Shown: piece by piece, positions 30,682 through 38,597 of the stretch
How the letters are laid out: every line of letters begins with the position of its first letter
Numbering within the stretch: the stretch's first letter is position 1
Origin: CAZDHT01 sp964505325
GTDB taxonomy: Bacteria > Planctomycetota > PUPC01
NCBI GenBank assembly: GCA_964505325.1
Contig: CAZDHT010000016.1
Coordinates: forward strand, 1 to 39,534
Direction: 5' to 3'
DNA: 39,534 bases
Made by a program: the position numbers and the translations under genes
The notes under the pieces: generated by a model
What the model was told of the DNA's origin: nothing
The model's database searches: none
Seen by the model: the letters and a program-made list of their open reading frames with translations, nothing else

Positions 30682-31825
30682 ACGCGAGATCGGCGTGGGC
30701 ATCATCGGCTGCGGCCTGATGGGCCGCGAGCTGGCCAGCGCTTCGGCGCGCTGGCTGCATCTGCTCGATCTGGATTTTGCGCCGCGGATCATCGCCGCAT
30801 GTGACATCAACCCGGCGGCGACGGAATGGTTCGCAGCCAACGTCCCCAGCGTCCGGCTGGTGACAGACGACTATCAAGGGTTGCTCGCCGACGCCGACGT
30901 CGAGGCGATCTACTGCGCCGTGCCGCACAACCTGCACGAGCGGATCTACACCGACGTGATCCGCGCCGGTAAACACCTGCTCGCCGAGAAGCCGTTCGGG
31001 ATCGACCTGGCTGCGTGTCAAGCCATCGTCGACGTGGCCAATCAGAACTCTGACGTGCTGGTCCGCTGCTCGTCGCAGTTCCCTTTCGGCCCGGGGCCGT
31101 ACCTGATCAGCCGGTGGATGGCGGAGGGGCGCTTCGGCAGGGTCATCGAGTACGAGGCCGGTTTCTGGCACAGCAGCGACCTGGACCCGAACAAGGCGGT
31201 CAACTGGAAGCGGATGATCGCGATGAACGGCGAGTACGGCTGTATGGGCGACCTGGGCATGCACGTGTTTCACATCCCGGGGCGGCTGGGATGGAGGCCG
31301 AAGAACGTGCGGGCGCTCCTGTCGAACATCATGACCGAGCGCCCGGACAAGGAGGGCAGGATCGTCCCGTGCGAGACGTGGGACAACGCGATCCTGTGCT
31401 GCGAGGCGGCGACACCTGACGGCTCGGAGTTCCCCATGCTGCTCTCGATGAAGCGAATCGCCCCCGGCGAAGGGAATACCTGGTTCATGCGCGTGATGGG
31501 CACCGAGTTCTCGGCCGGGTTCAGCACGAAGAACCCGAAGGAGATCCGCACGCTCGAATACACGCCCGGCGGCGAGCAGGCGTGGCGGTCGCTCGACCTG
31601 CCGCACAAGCCGCCGTACGCGAGCATCACGGGCAGCATCTTCGAGTTTGGGTTCTCCGACGCCATCCTCCAGATGTTCGCCGCGTTCCTCGACGAGCTGG
31701 CGCACGGAGAAGACATGAAGCAACCCTTCGCGTGCGCGACACCCGAGGAAGCGCTGGCAAGTCACCGGCTATTCACGGCCGCGCTCGAGTCGCAGCGGGC
31801 GGCGCAGGTCGTCGCGGTGGAATGA
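30674..31825 (+). CDS. Gfo/Idh/MocA-family oxidoreductase, canonical
   Basis: This 383-residue protein is the only one of the three in the operon with an intact EKP motif: LLAEKPFGID (Glu105-Lys106-Pro107). GVGIIGCGLMGREL (7-20) is the Rossmann motif and CAVPHNLHER the cofactor loop. The C-terminal part has MGDLGMHVFHIP with DxxxH in the expected active-site place. It should reversibly oxidise a sugar ring hydroxyl with NAD(P). GTG 30674 lies within the end of the kinase gene (8-nt overlap) behind GGAGGAG, which supports the start. It is the last gene of the plus-strand operon; a ~50-bp dispersed repeat lies in the convergent gap to the LEPR gene. Confidence 0.92.
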   Translation: MARREIGVGIIGCGLMGRELASASARWLHLLDLDFAPRIIAACDINPAATEWFAANVPSVRLVTDDYQGLLADADVEAIYCAVPHNLHERIYTDVIRAGKHLLAEKPFGIDLAACQAIVDVANQNSDVLVRCSSQFPFGPGPYLISRWMAEGRFGRVIEYEAGFWHSSDLDPNKAVNWKRMIAMNGEYGCMGDLGMHVFHIPGRLGWRPKNVRALLSNIMTERPDKEGRIVPCETWDNAILCCEAATPDGSEFPMLLSMKRIAPGEGNTWFMRVMGTEFSAGFSTKNPKEIRTLEYTPGGEQAWRSLDLPHKPPYASITGSIFEFGFSDAILQMFAAFLDELAHGEDMKQPFACATPEEALASHRLFTAALESQRAAQVVAVE

Positions 31826-31860
31826 GCCGCCGACACACCGATGCGGCGCCTGTAGCGGAT

Positions 31861-31913
31861 CGCTCCGCTGGTGCCGGTCCCCGTTTTCCGCTTGGCTTGG
31901 CCGAAGTGTTACG
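31861..31913 (-). repeat. ~50-bp dispersed repeat, copy B, after the LEPR gene stop
   Basis: Its reverse complement matches 18673-18722 at about 43 of 50 bases. Read along the minus strand it starts 18 bp after the stop of the LEPR-XLL gene. Just beyond it, AGCGGATCGCTCCGCT (31854-31869) forms a hairpin with 6-bp arms. Both copies are at the 3' end of the upstream gene in the same relative orientation. Confidence 0.6.
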
Positions 31914-31931
31914 ACTACGATAGAAACGCCG

Positions 31932-33848
31932 CTACGCCAGAACCTCGAAGCTGTTCACTTCCATGTCGTCCGGGTTGTCGCCGCCATCCTCGAAGGTATC
32001 GGTGCCGAGCCCTCCGTCCAGTGCCACGTTGTTCGCAACGATGCCCTCCGCATAGAGGTCGTCGTTGTGCCACCCCAGATGGATGTTCACCTTCCAGATG
32101 GATTCCAGATCGGTGACCGATATTTCATCCTGCCCGGACCCGGTCTTCAGATTAAGGCTGGCGACATTCGAGCCCAACAAGCTCACAGTGTCTCCGCCTC
32201 CGCCGGTCCTCAAGGTGAGCCTGCCGGAGAAGCTGGATCCTTCGACGTCAACGTTCTCGCTGCCCCAGCCGGTCCATATCGAGGCGGCGGCGAACTCGGA
32301 ACCGGAGATCGCAACGGCGTCCGCGCCATACCCGGTTCCCACCTCGAGCTTCTTGCCAAAGGCGGAGTTCTCGATGTTGACCGTATCGCTCCCCCAAATC
32401 GTCCCGATCTTCGTTCTGCCGCCGACCGTCACGCCCGAAAGGGTCACCGTGTCGTCACCGGCTCGGGTGTAGACCTTCAGGCGATCGGGAACCTCGGTGC
32501 CGCTAAGCGTCACCTGGTCGTCCCCGCGTCCCATGTAGATCCTCACGTCGTCAGTCACGCCCGTGAAAGTGGCCGCTTCCTCACCGTTCACTTTCGTGGT
32601 GTTGAAGCCCGTGACAATGAACTCATCCGGCGTGTCCCCTGGCGTGACCTCGATCGTACCGCCGAGGTAGTTGCCGTTGATGACCAGGTCGCCTTTGACC
32701 CGCTTGACGATGACTTCGGGCGTCTCGACGTGCACCGAGACCTGGACCGGCGTCTCGGAGCCGAACTCGCCGTCCCAGACCGTCATGGTGAAGGCGTCCA
32801 GTATCCCGTCCTCCCCGACAGGGTGTTGCCACACCAGGCTCTCGCCCGGCCCCAGCAGGGTCCCCGGCGTCACCTCCGCGCCATCCTTCTCCAGTATGCC
32901 GCTGGTCACGGATTCGATACGGAAGTTGAACGCGTCGCCGTCGATGTCCTCGGCGTCCGACGCGCGGGTCAGCATCCGGTAGGTGATCGTGAAGTCGTGT
33001 CCCGCGATGGCGCCTTTCAGTGTGTCGACTTCGGTCAAGGTGGGGGCGTCGTTCACGTTGGCGACGGTGATGACGAACTTGTCGCTCGCCGATGCGTCGT
33101 TGTCGTCCGTCGCCGTTACCTTGACTGTCAGGGAGCCGACGTTCGCGTTGGCCGGTGTGCCGGTGAAGGTGCGGGTGGCGGCGTTGAAGCTCAGCCAAGC
33201 GGGGAGTTTCGAGCCGTTGCCCCGGCGGGCGGTGTATGTCAGCGTGTCGTCCGGGTCCTTGTCACTGAACGTGTCCCACGCGAAGGTGAAGCTGAACGCG
33301 ACGTCCTGCGTCGCGTCCTGGTTCGGGATGGGATTATCGACCGTCGGCGCGTTGTTCGAGTCCCAGCCCGTGATCACGACTGTCTTCGGGTCCGACCAGT
33401 CCGTTTCGAAGAAGCCCAGCGGGCATTTCTCCTTCGCCCTGATCTTGTACGTTCCCGGTTTCTTATATGCGTGAGACTGTTTCGTTTTGGAGGACCAGCC
33501 CGAGGTGGTGCCGTCGCCCCACTTGAACTTGTAGTCGTGAGCCCCCAAGGGATCGGTGCCTTCGGTCCGGTACGTGAGTTCCTGCCAGACCTTTCCTTTC
33601 GACGGCCCCTCCGGTTTGTCCGGGGGCGATACCTTGAGAGCGGAGCTTCCAGCGGCGGATTCCTGTTCCATAATCGAACTGAGGAGCGCCTCCAGCCCAT
33701 AGCCGTCGAGGCCGGACGCGTCGAGGTAGATTGTCGAGAGCAGGAGCCGCGGCTCAAGGGCCTCGAACTCCGGCCGGGGCATATTGCCCGGAGAACCCGA
33801 CGCTGGCCCCGGGTGCCTTCTGCCGAATAGCTTTGAGATGAGTCGCAT
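31932..33848 (-). CDS. LEPR-XLL surface protein with beta-helix-like repeats
   Basis: This 638-residue protein is probably exported. After a basic start (MRLISKLFGRRH) it carries EFEALEPRLLLS with the LEPR-XLL motif at 31-38, a hallmark of large surface proteins in planctomycetes and related bacteria. Residues 85-160 look like a PKD-type domain (KFKWGDGTTS...HAYKKPGTYKIRA). Residues 167-270 are cadherin-like/He_PIG (PAWLSFNAATRTFTGTP, ending VNDAPT). Residues 275-375 look like a second such domain. Residues 434-624 are about nine repeats of 21-22 residues with G-x-D-x-(V/I) cores, as in a calcium-binding or parallel beta-helix. GGAG is 7 nt before ATG 33848. It stands alone between the sugar operon and the ABC operon. 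Ligand and anchoring are unknown. Confidence 0.85.
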   Translation of the reverse strand: MRLISKLFGRRHPGPASGSPGNMPRPEFEALEPRLLLSTIYLDASGLDGYGLEALLSSIMEQESAAGSSALKVSPPDKPEGPSKGKVWQELTYRTEGTDPLGAHDYKFKWGDGTTSGWSSKTKQSHAYKKPGTYKIRAKEKCPLGFFETDWSDPKTVVITGWDSNNAPTVDNPIPNQDATQDVAFSFTFAWDTFSDKDPDDTLTYTARRGNGSKLPAWLSFNAATRTFTGTPANANVGSLTVKVTATDDNDASASDKFVITVANVNDAPTLTEVDTLKGAIAGHDFTITYRMLTRASDAEDIDGDAFNFRIESVTSGILEKDGAEVTPGTLLGPGESLVWQHPVGEDGILDAFTMTVWDGEFGSETPVQVSVHVETPEVIVKRVKGDLVINGNYLGGTIEVTPGDTPDEFIVTGFNTTKVNGEEAATFTGVTDDVRIYMGRGDDQVTLSGTEVPDRLKVYTRAGDDTVTLSGVTVGGRTKIGTIWGSDTVNIENSAFGKKLEVGTGYGADAVAISGSEFAAASIWTGWGSENVDVEGSSFSGRLTLRTGGGGDTVSLLGSNVASLNLKTGSGQDEISVTDLESIWKVNIHLGWHNDDLYAEGIVANNVALDGGLGTDTFEDGGDNPDDMEVNSFEVLA

Positions 33849-34159
33849 GGTGCTACTCCGGTGCGCCGACCAAGGAAGCATGCCCTCGCTGCACGGAATC
33901 ACAGCACCTGGTGTGCCGCGGAACGTATCGTTGTGATACATCACGCAGGCCATTGTTCCTCAAAGGGTTGCGTCGAATCAAGCTTGGGTTGGCGAGGCTG
34001 CGGACCGGTGCGCTCCAACAATTACTGAAGAGCCGCCCACGGAAGGTCGCGTAAGGCGCCCTTCCATAAGCTCTTACGCGAGATGCTACAAGAACGGTAG
34101 GGGCATCTTCGATGAGTCGCACGGTCATGCCCTCGGCAGCCGAATGCGTTCCCATAGGC
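33849..34159. other. 311-bp intergenic region before the LEPR gene
   Basis: No convincing gene is present; an open frame on the minus strand (34203-33853) has no family features. The region holds a weak minus-strand promoter candidate, TTGATT (33981-33976) and AACAAT (33957-33952) with an 18-nt spacer. It also holds a small inverted repeat GTATC-GTTGT-GATAC (33925-33939) that could be an operator, and the pseudoknot-like element at 34041-34080. Confidence 0.5.
34041..34080. ncRNA. Possible H-type pseudoknot
   Basis: Two interleaved pairings occur in 40 nt. GGAAGG (34041-34046) pairs with CCTTCC (34060-34065), and CGCGTAAG (34048-34055) pairs with CTTACGCG (34073-34080). Loops would be 1, 4 and 7 nt. 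The interleaved layout exists on either strand. On the minus strand it would lie in the 3' untranslated part of the DUF4340 gene. It may be chance. Confidence 0.3.
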
Positions 34160-35815
34160 CTATTTGGTCCGCTTGATGATGTGGAAGCCGAGCTTGGTTT
34201 CAACCACGTCCGAGATACCGTTCACCTTGAGCTTGAACGCGGCGGCGTCGAACTCGGCGGCCCTCTTGCCCTTCTTGAACGTGCCGAGGTCGCCGCCCTT
34301 GGTCTTGGTGGGGTCGTCGGAGTGCTTCTCAGCGAGCTTGGCGAAGTCGGCGTCCTTCTTCTTCGCCTCTTTCAGCACCTTTTCGGCGAGCGCCTTCGCC
34401 TCGTCCTTCGTACGGGTGATCTTCTCGTCGGCCTTCTCGGCGCCTTTGTACGAGATGAGGATGTGGCTGGCGGCGATCTCGTCGGGCAGGTCGTCCTCGA
34501 TGAGGTCCTTGAACGGCTTGCGCAGCTTCTCTGCGTCGTAGCTGGAGAGTCCGTAGACCCATCCTGTGTGGCGGGCGTTGAACCGCACCGCGGTCTCCTT
34601 CGGGACGGCCGCGCCCGATTTCTTCTTTTTGTCCTTGTCCTTCTTCTTGTCGTCTTTCTTGCCCAGTTTCTTCTCCATGTACTCCACGGCGGCGCGGTGC
34701 TGCTCCTCCAGCGGCGCCATCTTCTTCTTGTATCCGTCCTCGAGCTGCGCCGCCTTCTGCTCGAACTCCGCCTTGAGCTTCTCCGCCTGCGCCGGATTGG
34801 TCGGGGCGATCTTCCTGATCTGTTCGGCGTAGCTCTGCTGCAAGGCCTGCGCCTTCCGGCGGAACTCCTTCTGCAAGTCCACGATGTCGTCGCTGATGTC
34901 CCGCGCGGCGACCTTGGCGTAGTGCTTCTCGCCCTTCTTGGCGAGCTGCACGGTGTAGCGGAAGCCCGACTTGAGGTGGCAGATGTAGGTCGCGTCCCAG
35001 TCGACCCCCGCCTGGTCCGCAGGCGTCACGTCGTCCATGTCGAGGCTGCTCAGCGCCTCGAAGGCGCTCTCGACGTCCCACGTCTTCGCCTTCTTGCCCT
35101 TCGGGATGTTCGCGAGGACGACCTTGTCGTTGTCCTTGTCGTCGCGGGCGATGGTGTAGCTGTCTTTTTCCGTCTTGACCTCGACCCGCATGACGTCTTC
35201 CTTGTCGAGCTTGACCAGGTTGCGGTCGATGTAGTCAATGGGCTTGTCGTTCAACCACACGTTCTCTTCGGTCCGGTAGACGGTGTCCTGGCCGAGCAGG
35301 CGGACATAGACGCCCATGCTGCCCTCAGCGCTCTTGCCCTTGACGAAGCCGACGAGGACGTGCTCGCCCTCTTTCCCGCTCATATCCTTGTCCTTGTCTC
35401 TGGCTGCGGCCTTCGGACTGTCCTGCCTTCCTGGGCCGATGAACGAGACGGTCGTGGCATCCTCGTCGCCCTCGGTGACGCCCAGCGCCTTGTGGTTCTC
35501 TTTCTTATCGGTAACTTTGGCGGCGAGGCGAATCTCCAGACACTTGATGACCAGGTCGTTGATCTCCTTGACTGAGGCGGGGTAGTTGTTCTTCTCCTTC
35601 ACGACGAAGCCCTTGGAGGTGCCCGTCAGGGTGACGGTCTTCTTGGCGCTCTTGACCACCACCTTGTGGATCTGGCCGGTGTCGAGCCCCTGGATGAGGG
35701 GGGTGCCGCTGACGAAGCCGCTCCGGGACGCGCCGGATCCGCTGTAGAGCACAATGGTGATGACAAGCATCACCAGTGCCACGGCGCCGACGATGCCCAG
35801 TTGCCTGTTCGTCAT
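34160..35815 (-). CDS. DUF4340 protein fused to a parvulin-type PPIase
   Basis: This 551-residue protein starts with a membrane anchor (about 7-25, LGIVGAVALVMLVITIVLY). A DUF4340 region follows (IQGLDTGQIHKVVVKSAKK and VKEINDLVIKCLEIRLA), as in proteins that accompany Gld-type ABC transporters. A coiled-coil stretch (about 310-385) leads into a Lys/Asp-rich linker. The C-terminus (about 445-551) is a full PpiC/parvulin rotamase: AASHILISYKG, DADFAKLAEKHSDDP, GGDLGTFKKG and ETKLGFHIIK. The union of DUF4340 with a peptidyl-prolyl isomerase is unusual. It probably faces the periplasm and aids folding of exported proteins. GGAGGAG lies 6 nt before ATG 35815. The gene is last in the ABC operon, 2 bp after the GldG-like gene. 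Confidence 0.85.
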   Translation of the reverse strand: MTNRQLGIVGAVALVMLVITIVLYSGSGASRSGFVSGTPLIQGLDTGQIHKVVVKSAKKTVTLTGTSKGFVVKEKNNYPASVKEINDLVIKCLEIRLAAKVTDKKENHKALGVTEGDEDATTVSFIGPGRQDSPKAAARDKDKDMSGKEGEHVLVGFVKGKSAEGSMGVYVRLLGQDTVYRTEENVWLNDKPIDYIDRNLVKLDKEDVMRVEVKTEKDSYTIARDDKDNDKVVLANIPKGKKAKTWDVESAFEALSSLDMDDVTPADQAGVDWDATYICHLKSGFRYTVQLAKKGEKHYAKVAARDISDDIVDLQKEFRRKAQALQQSYAEQIRKIAPTNPAQAEKLKAEFEQKAAQLEDGYKKKMAPLEEQHRAAVEYMEKKLGKKDDKKKDKDKKKKSGAAVPKETAVRFNARHTGWVYGLSSYDAEKLRKPFKDLIEDDLPDEIAASHILISYKGAEKADEKITRTKDEAKALAEKVLKEAKKKDADFAKLAEKHSDDPTKTKGGDLGTFKKGKRAAEFDAAAFKLKVNGISDVVETKLGFHIIKRTK

Positions 35816-35817
35816 AC

Positions 35818-37863
35818 TCAACTCCTCCGTGAGGCGTAGTAACGGGCGCGGGCGGCGCGAACGACGAGCAGGGCGATGCCGATGAGCAGCACGGCCGCGG
35901 GCGTCCAGACCATGTTGTGGAACTGGAGCCAGAACTTGAGGCCCTCGATGCGCTTCCGCCCGCCGCGCTTGAGATCCCGCTTCTCCTTCTCGTGCCGCTG
36001 GACCTGGAGTTCGGCCGCGCGGCGCTCTTCCGCCCATTTCCGGCCCACCAAGCCCTTGTTCTCCTTTGTCGCCTTGGAGCGTATTTCCTCCAGCCGCTTC
36101 TTCGCCTGGCTGATGCGCTCGTCGATCTCCCGCTCTTTCTCGGCCGTCGCCTTTCGGACCTCCATCTCGATCTCGTCGACGACCTTGAAGGGGCGATGGA
36201 ACCGGCCGCGCGAGCGGATAGCGATGAGCTCTTCCGCGCCGCCCAGGAACTCCATCGCGTTCATCACGAGCGCCGAGTTGTCGCCATACGGCTGCATCCC
36301 GAACAGGCCCTCGCGGTAGGCGAGATCGTCCGAAAGCATGTCCACGTCGGCGACCACGATGATCATCGCGCCGGCCGCCGCCTCCTTCACCGGCTTCAGC
36401 GTCCGCTCCTTCTTCTTGGGCTCCTTCTCCTTCTCGTCTTTCGCGTCCTCTTTCTTGTCGCCTTTCTTGTCACCTTTCTTGTCGCCCGCGCCCTCCGCCT
36501 TGTCCTTGTCCTCGTCCTTGTCCTTGTCGTCGTCGCCTTCGGCCTCGATGACGATGCCGTCTGGGAAGTTGGTCTTCAGCTTCCCGGAGATGCGGCAGGC
36601 GAGCATCAGCGGCTCGGCGGCGGTCACCATGTTGCGCCGGACCGTGTCGGGGCCGGCCATGTGCAGTTCATAGGGCGCGGAAGGCTTCCACGTGCCGCCC
36701 TCGCCGGTCGTCGTAAGCAGCGGCACCACGGTGGCCTCCGTGCCGGGGACCTTCTTGAGCACACCGGGGAACCGCAGCAACATCCAGGTGAGCTTGGCCG
36801 TGACCACCTCGTCCTTGTTGACGCAGTCCTCGTTCAGGCCGATGAACGTCGGCAGCGAGTCAACGCGGCCGTCGCCGCCCCGGACTTTGAGGCCCAGACG
36901 GCGGTCGGCTGCGATCACCGTGGGGTCCATCTCGACGCCCCACCCCTCCAGCAGCATATTCAGCTCAGAAGAAGCGTTGTGTTGCATGCCCGCATAGGGG
37001 TTGCTCGGATTCGGCGGGGGCCGGTCGTTTAGGCAGTGCGGATCAACAAACACCAGCAGCTTGCCGCCCTTCATCACGAACTGGTCGATGGCGAACAACG
37101 TCCGCTCAGAAAGATTCTTGGGATGGACGACCATCAGGAAATCAATATCGCTGGGCAACTCTCGCACATCGGCGGCCACATTCTCGACCTCGTAGCTGCC
37201 GCGCAGGTGCTGGACAATTGTCCACGGGGGCGGCGGCATGCGCCCCTGCATCCGCATCATCTGCATCATGTAGGGCGACATGTTCGCCGCGCCCATCACC
37301 GGCAGCGACGAGAGCACCCCGACCTTCTTCTTCTTCCGGCGCATCGTGTCGGCCAGCATCTTCGAGATGTCGTACTCGACGAACTCCTGCCGCCCCGGCT
37401 CGAAGAACTCGATGGTGTCGGTCTTGCCCAGCTCCGTCTCGGCCACCAGGCCGAAGATGAAGAACTCGTCCGCCGACACGAGCGTGCGCTTGAGGCCGTG
37501 GACGAACGCCTCCTCTTCTTCATCCGTATACCGCTCCGGATCGATGACCGTGAGCGACAGCTTGCCGTTCGACAGGCCGACGTACTCCTCCAGCAGGTCC
37601 CGGACGTACAGGAAATACTGGTTCCAGTAGCGGATGCCTTCCGGGCCCTTGCGGGCGGCGGCACGCGTGTAGAACAGTTTCAGCGTGATGGGCTGGGTCA
37701 TCTTGGCCAACAGGCTCCGCGTCCCGTCCGAGATGCTGTAGACGCGGTCCTTGGTCAGGTCGACACGGGTGGCGCCGACGATCTTGCGCGCGATCATCGT
37801 CCCGCAGACCGCGATCACCACGATGCAGACCACTGCCAGAATCGTACGCACGGTCCGGTTCAT
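35818..37863 (-). CDS. GldG-like ABC auxiliary protein
   Basis: This 681-residue membrane protein resembles GldG/ABC_transp_aux proteins, which pair with ABC-2 permeases and have a large periplasmic domain. An N-terminal helix (7-25) precedes VDLTKDRVYSISDGTRSLLAKM, a family hallmark, then ITLKLFYTRA and the Rossmann-like region with IDFLMVVHPKNLSERTLFAID and LLVFVDPH. An acidic/basic low-complexity linker (about 440-490, D-K-E repeats) precedes the last part, with a predicted coiled coil (about 590-640) and a C-terminal helix (653-669). The start ATG 37863 overlaps the permease stop (ATGA). In Bacteroidetes GldG is needed for gliding; in this lineage the role is unknown. Confidence 0.85.
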   Translation of the reverse strand: MNRTVRTILAVVCIVVIAVCGTMIARKIVGATRVDLTKDRVYSISDGTRSLLAKMTQPITLKLFYTRAAARKGPEGIRYWNQYFLYVRDLLEEYVGLSNGKLSLTVIDPERYTDEEEEAFVHGLKRTLVSADEFFIFGLVAETELGKTDTIEFFEPGRQEFVEYDISKMLADTMRRKKKKVGVLSSLPVMGAANMSPYMMQMMRMQGRMPPPPWTIVQHLRGSYEVENVAADVRELPSDIDFLMVVHPKNLSERTLFAIDQFVMKGGKLLVFVDPHCLNDRPPPNPSNPYAGMQHNASSELNMLLEGWGVEMDPTVIAADRRLGLKVRGGDGRVDSLPTFIGLNEDCVNKDEVVTAKLTWMLLRFPGVLKKVPGTEATVVPLLTTTGEGGTWKPSAPYELHMAGPDTVRRNMVTAAEPLMLACRISGKLKTNFPDGIVIEAEGDDDKDKDEDKDKAEGAGDKKGDKKGDKKEDAKDEKEKEPKKKERTLKPVKEAAAGAMIIVVADVDMLSDDLAYREGLFGMQPYGDNSALVMNAMEFLGGAEELIAIRSRGRFHRPFKVVDEIEMEVRKATAEKEREIDERISQAKKRLEEIRSKATKENKGLVGRKWAEERRAAELQVQRHEKEKRDLKRGGRKRIEGLKFWLQFHNMVWTPAAVLLIGIALLVVRAARARYYASRRS

Positions 37864-38597
37864 CCGGCGGCCGTCCTTTCTTTCAGTACAACCACATTCG
37901 CCCACAGCGAGCCTGCTGCGAGCAGGAGGAAGAACAGCACGTCGCGGGCCTCGATCACGCCCCGCTGGAACGACTCGAACCGCGACTGGAGGCTGAGGGT
38001 CTCGAGCGCTTCGACCAGCCGGGCCGAGTGCAGCGCCTGCGCCACGAAGTTCAGCGCACTCGGGCTGCCCGCGTAGAGGAACAGCGCACACGCCACCACC
38101 CCCAGCACGAACGCGATCACCTGGTTGCGGGTGAGGCAGGAGAAGAAACTGCCAATCGCCAAGTATGCCCCCGCCAGCAACAGCGAGCCGATGTAGCCCG
38201 TGATCATCGGCCCCGGGTCGGGATCACCCAGGTAGCACACGGTAATAACCATCGGGCAGGTGAGAGCGAGGGCCAGCGCCAGGACCGTCCAACACGCGAA
38301 AAACTTCGCCAGCACCGCCTGCACGGGCGTTACCGGCAGCGTAAACAGGAGTTCAATGGAATTGGTCCGGCGCTCCTCCGCCCACAACCGCATCGCCAGC
38401 GCCGGCACCAGGAAGATGAAGAGCATCGGCATGCCGTCGAAGAATATCCGCATCGACGCCTGCCGCACCTCGAAGAAGTTCTGCATGAACGTGTTGATGC
38501 TCGCGGCCACCAGGAAGATCACCAGGAAGACATACGCCAGCGGGGTCGAGAAGTAGCTCTTCAGTTCGCGCTTGAACACACTGAGGAAGCCGGTCAT
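37860..38597 (-). CDS. ABC-2-type permease (GldF-like)
   Basis: This 245-residue integral membrane protein has six predicted helices at about 20-37, 52-72, 94-122, 131-155, 157-176 and 218-239. The RELKSYFSTPLAYVF start, the WAEERRTNSIELLFTLPVT loop and the coupling segment match ABC-2 permeases such as GldF. It would form the channel partner of the ATPase upstream and the GldG-like protein downstream. Both gene borders are 4-nt overlaps (ATGA type), so the cassette is translationally coupled. Substrate unknown. Confidence 0.9.
   Translation of the reverse strand: MTGFLSVFKRELKSYFSTPLAYVFLVIFLVAASINTFMQNFFEVRQASMRIFFDGMPMLFIFLVPALAMRLWAEERRTNSIELLFTLPVTPVQAVLAKFFACWTVLALALALTCPMVITVCYLGDPDPGPMITGYIGSLLLAGAYLAIGSFFSCLTRNQVIAFVLGVVACALFLYAGSPSALNFVAQALHSARLVEALETLSLQSRFESFQRGVIEARDVLFFLLLAAGSLWANVVVLKERTAAG

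Noticed and set aside
19888..31825. Bacterial microcompartment for fucose/rhamnose breakdown
   Set aside because: Aldolase, isomerase and kinase recall the planctomycete BMC loci, but there is no shell protein (BMC-P/BMC-H) gene and no aldehyde dehydrogenase with encapsulation peptide in the window.
33853..34203. 116-codon open frame on the minus strand before the LEPR gene
   Set aside because: It has no recognisable family and overlaps the end of the DUF4340 gene and the LEPR promoter region; probably chance.
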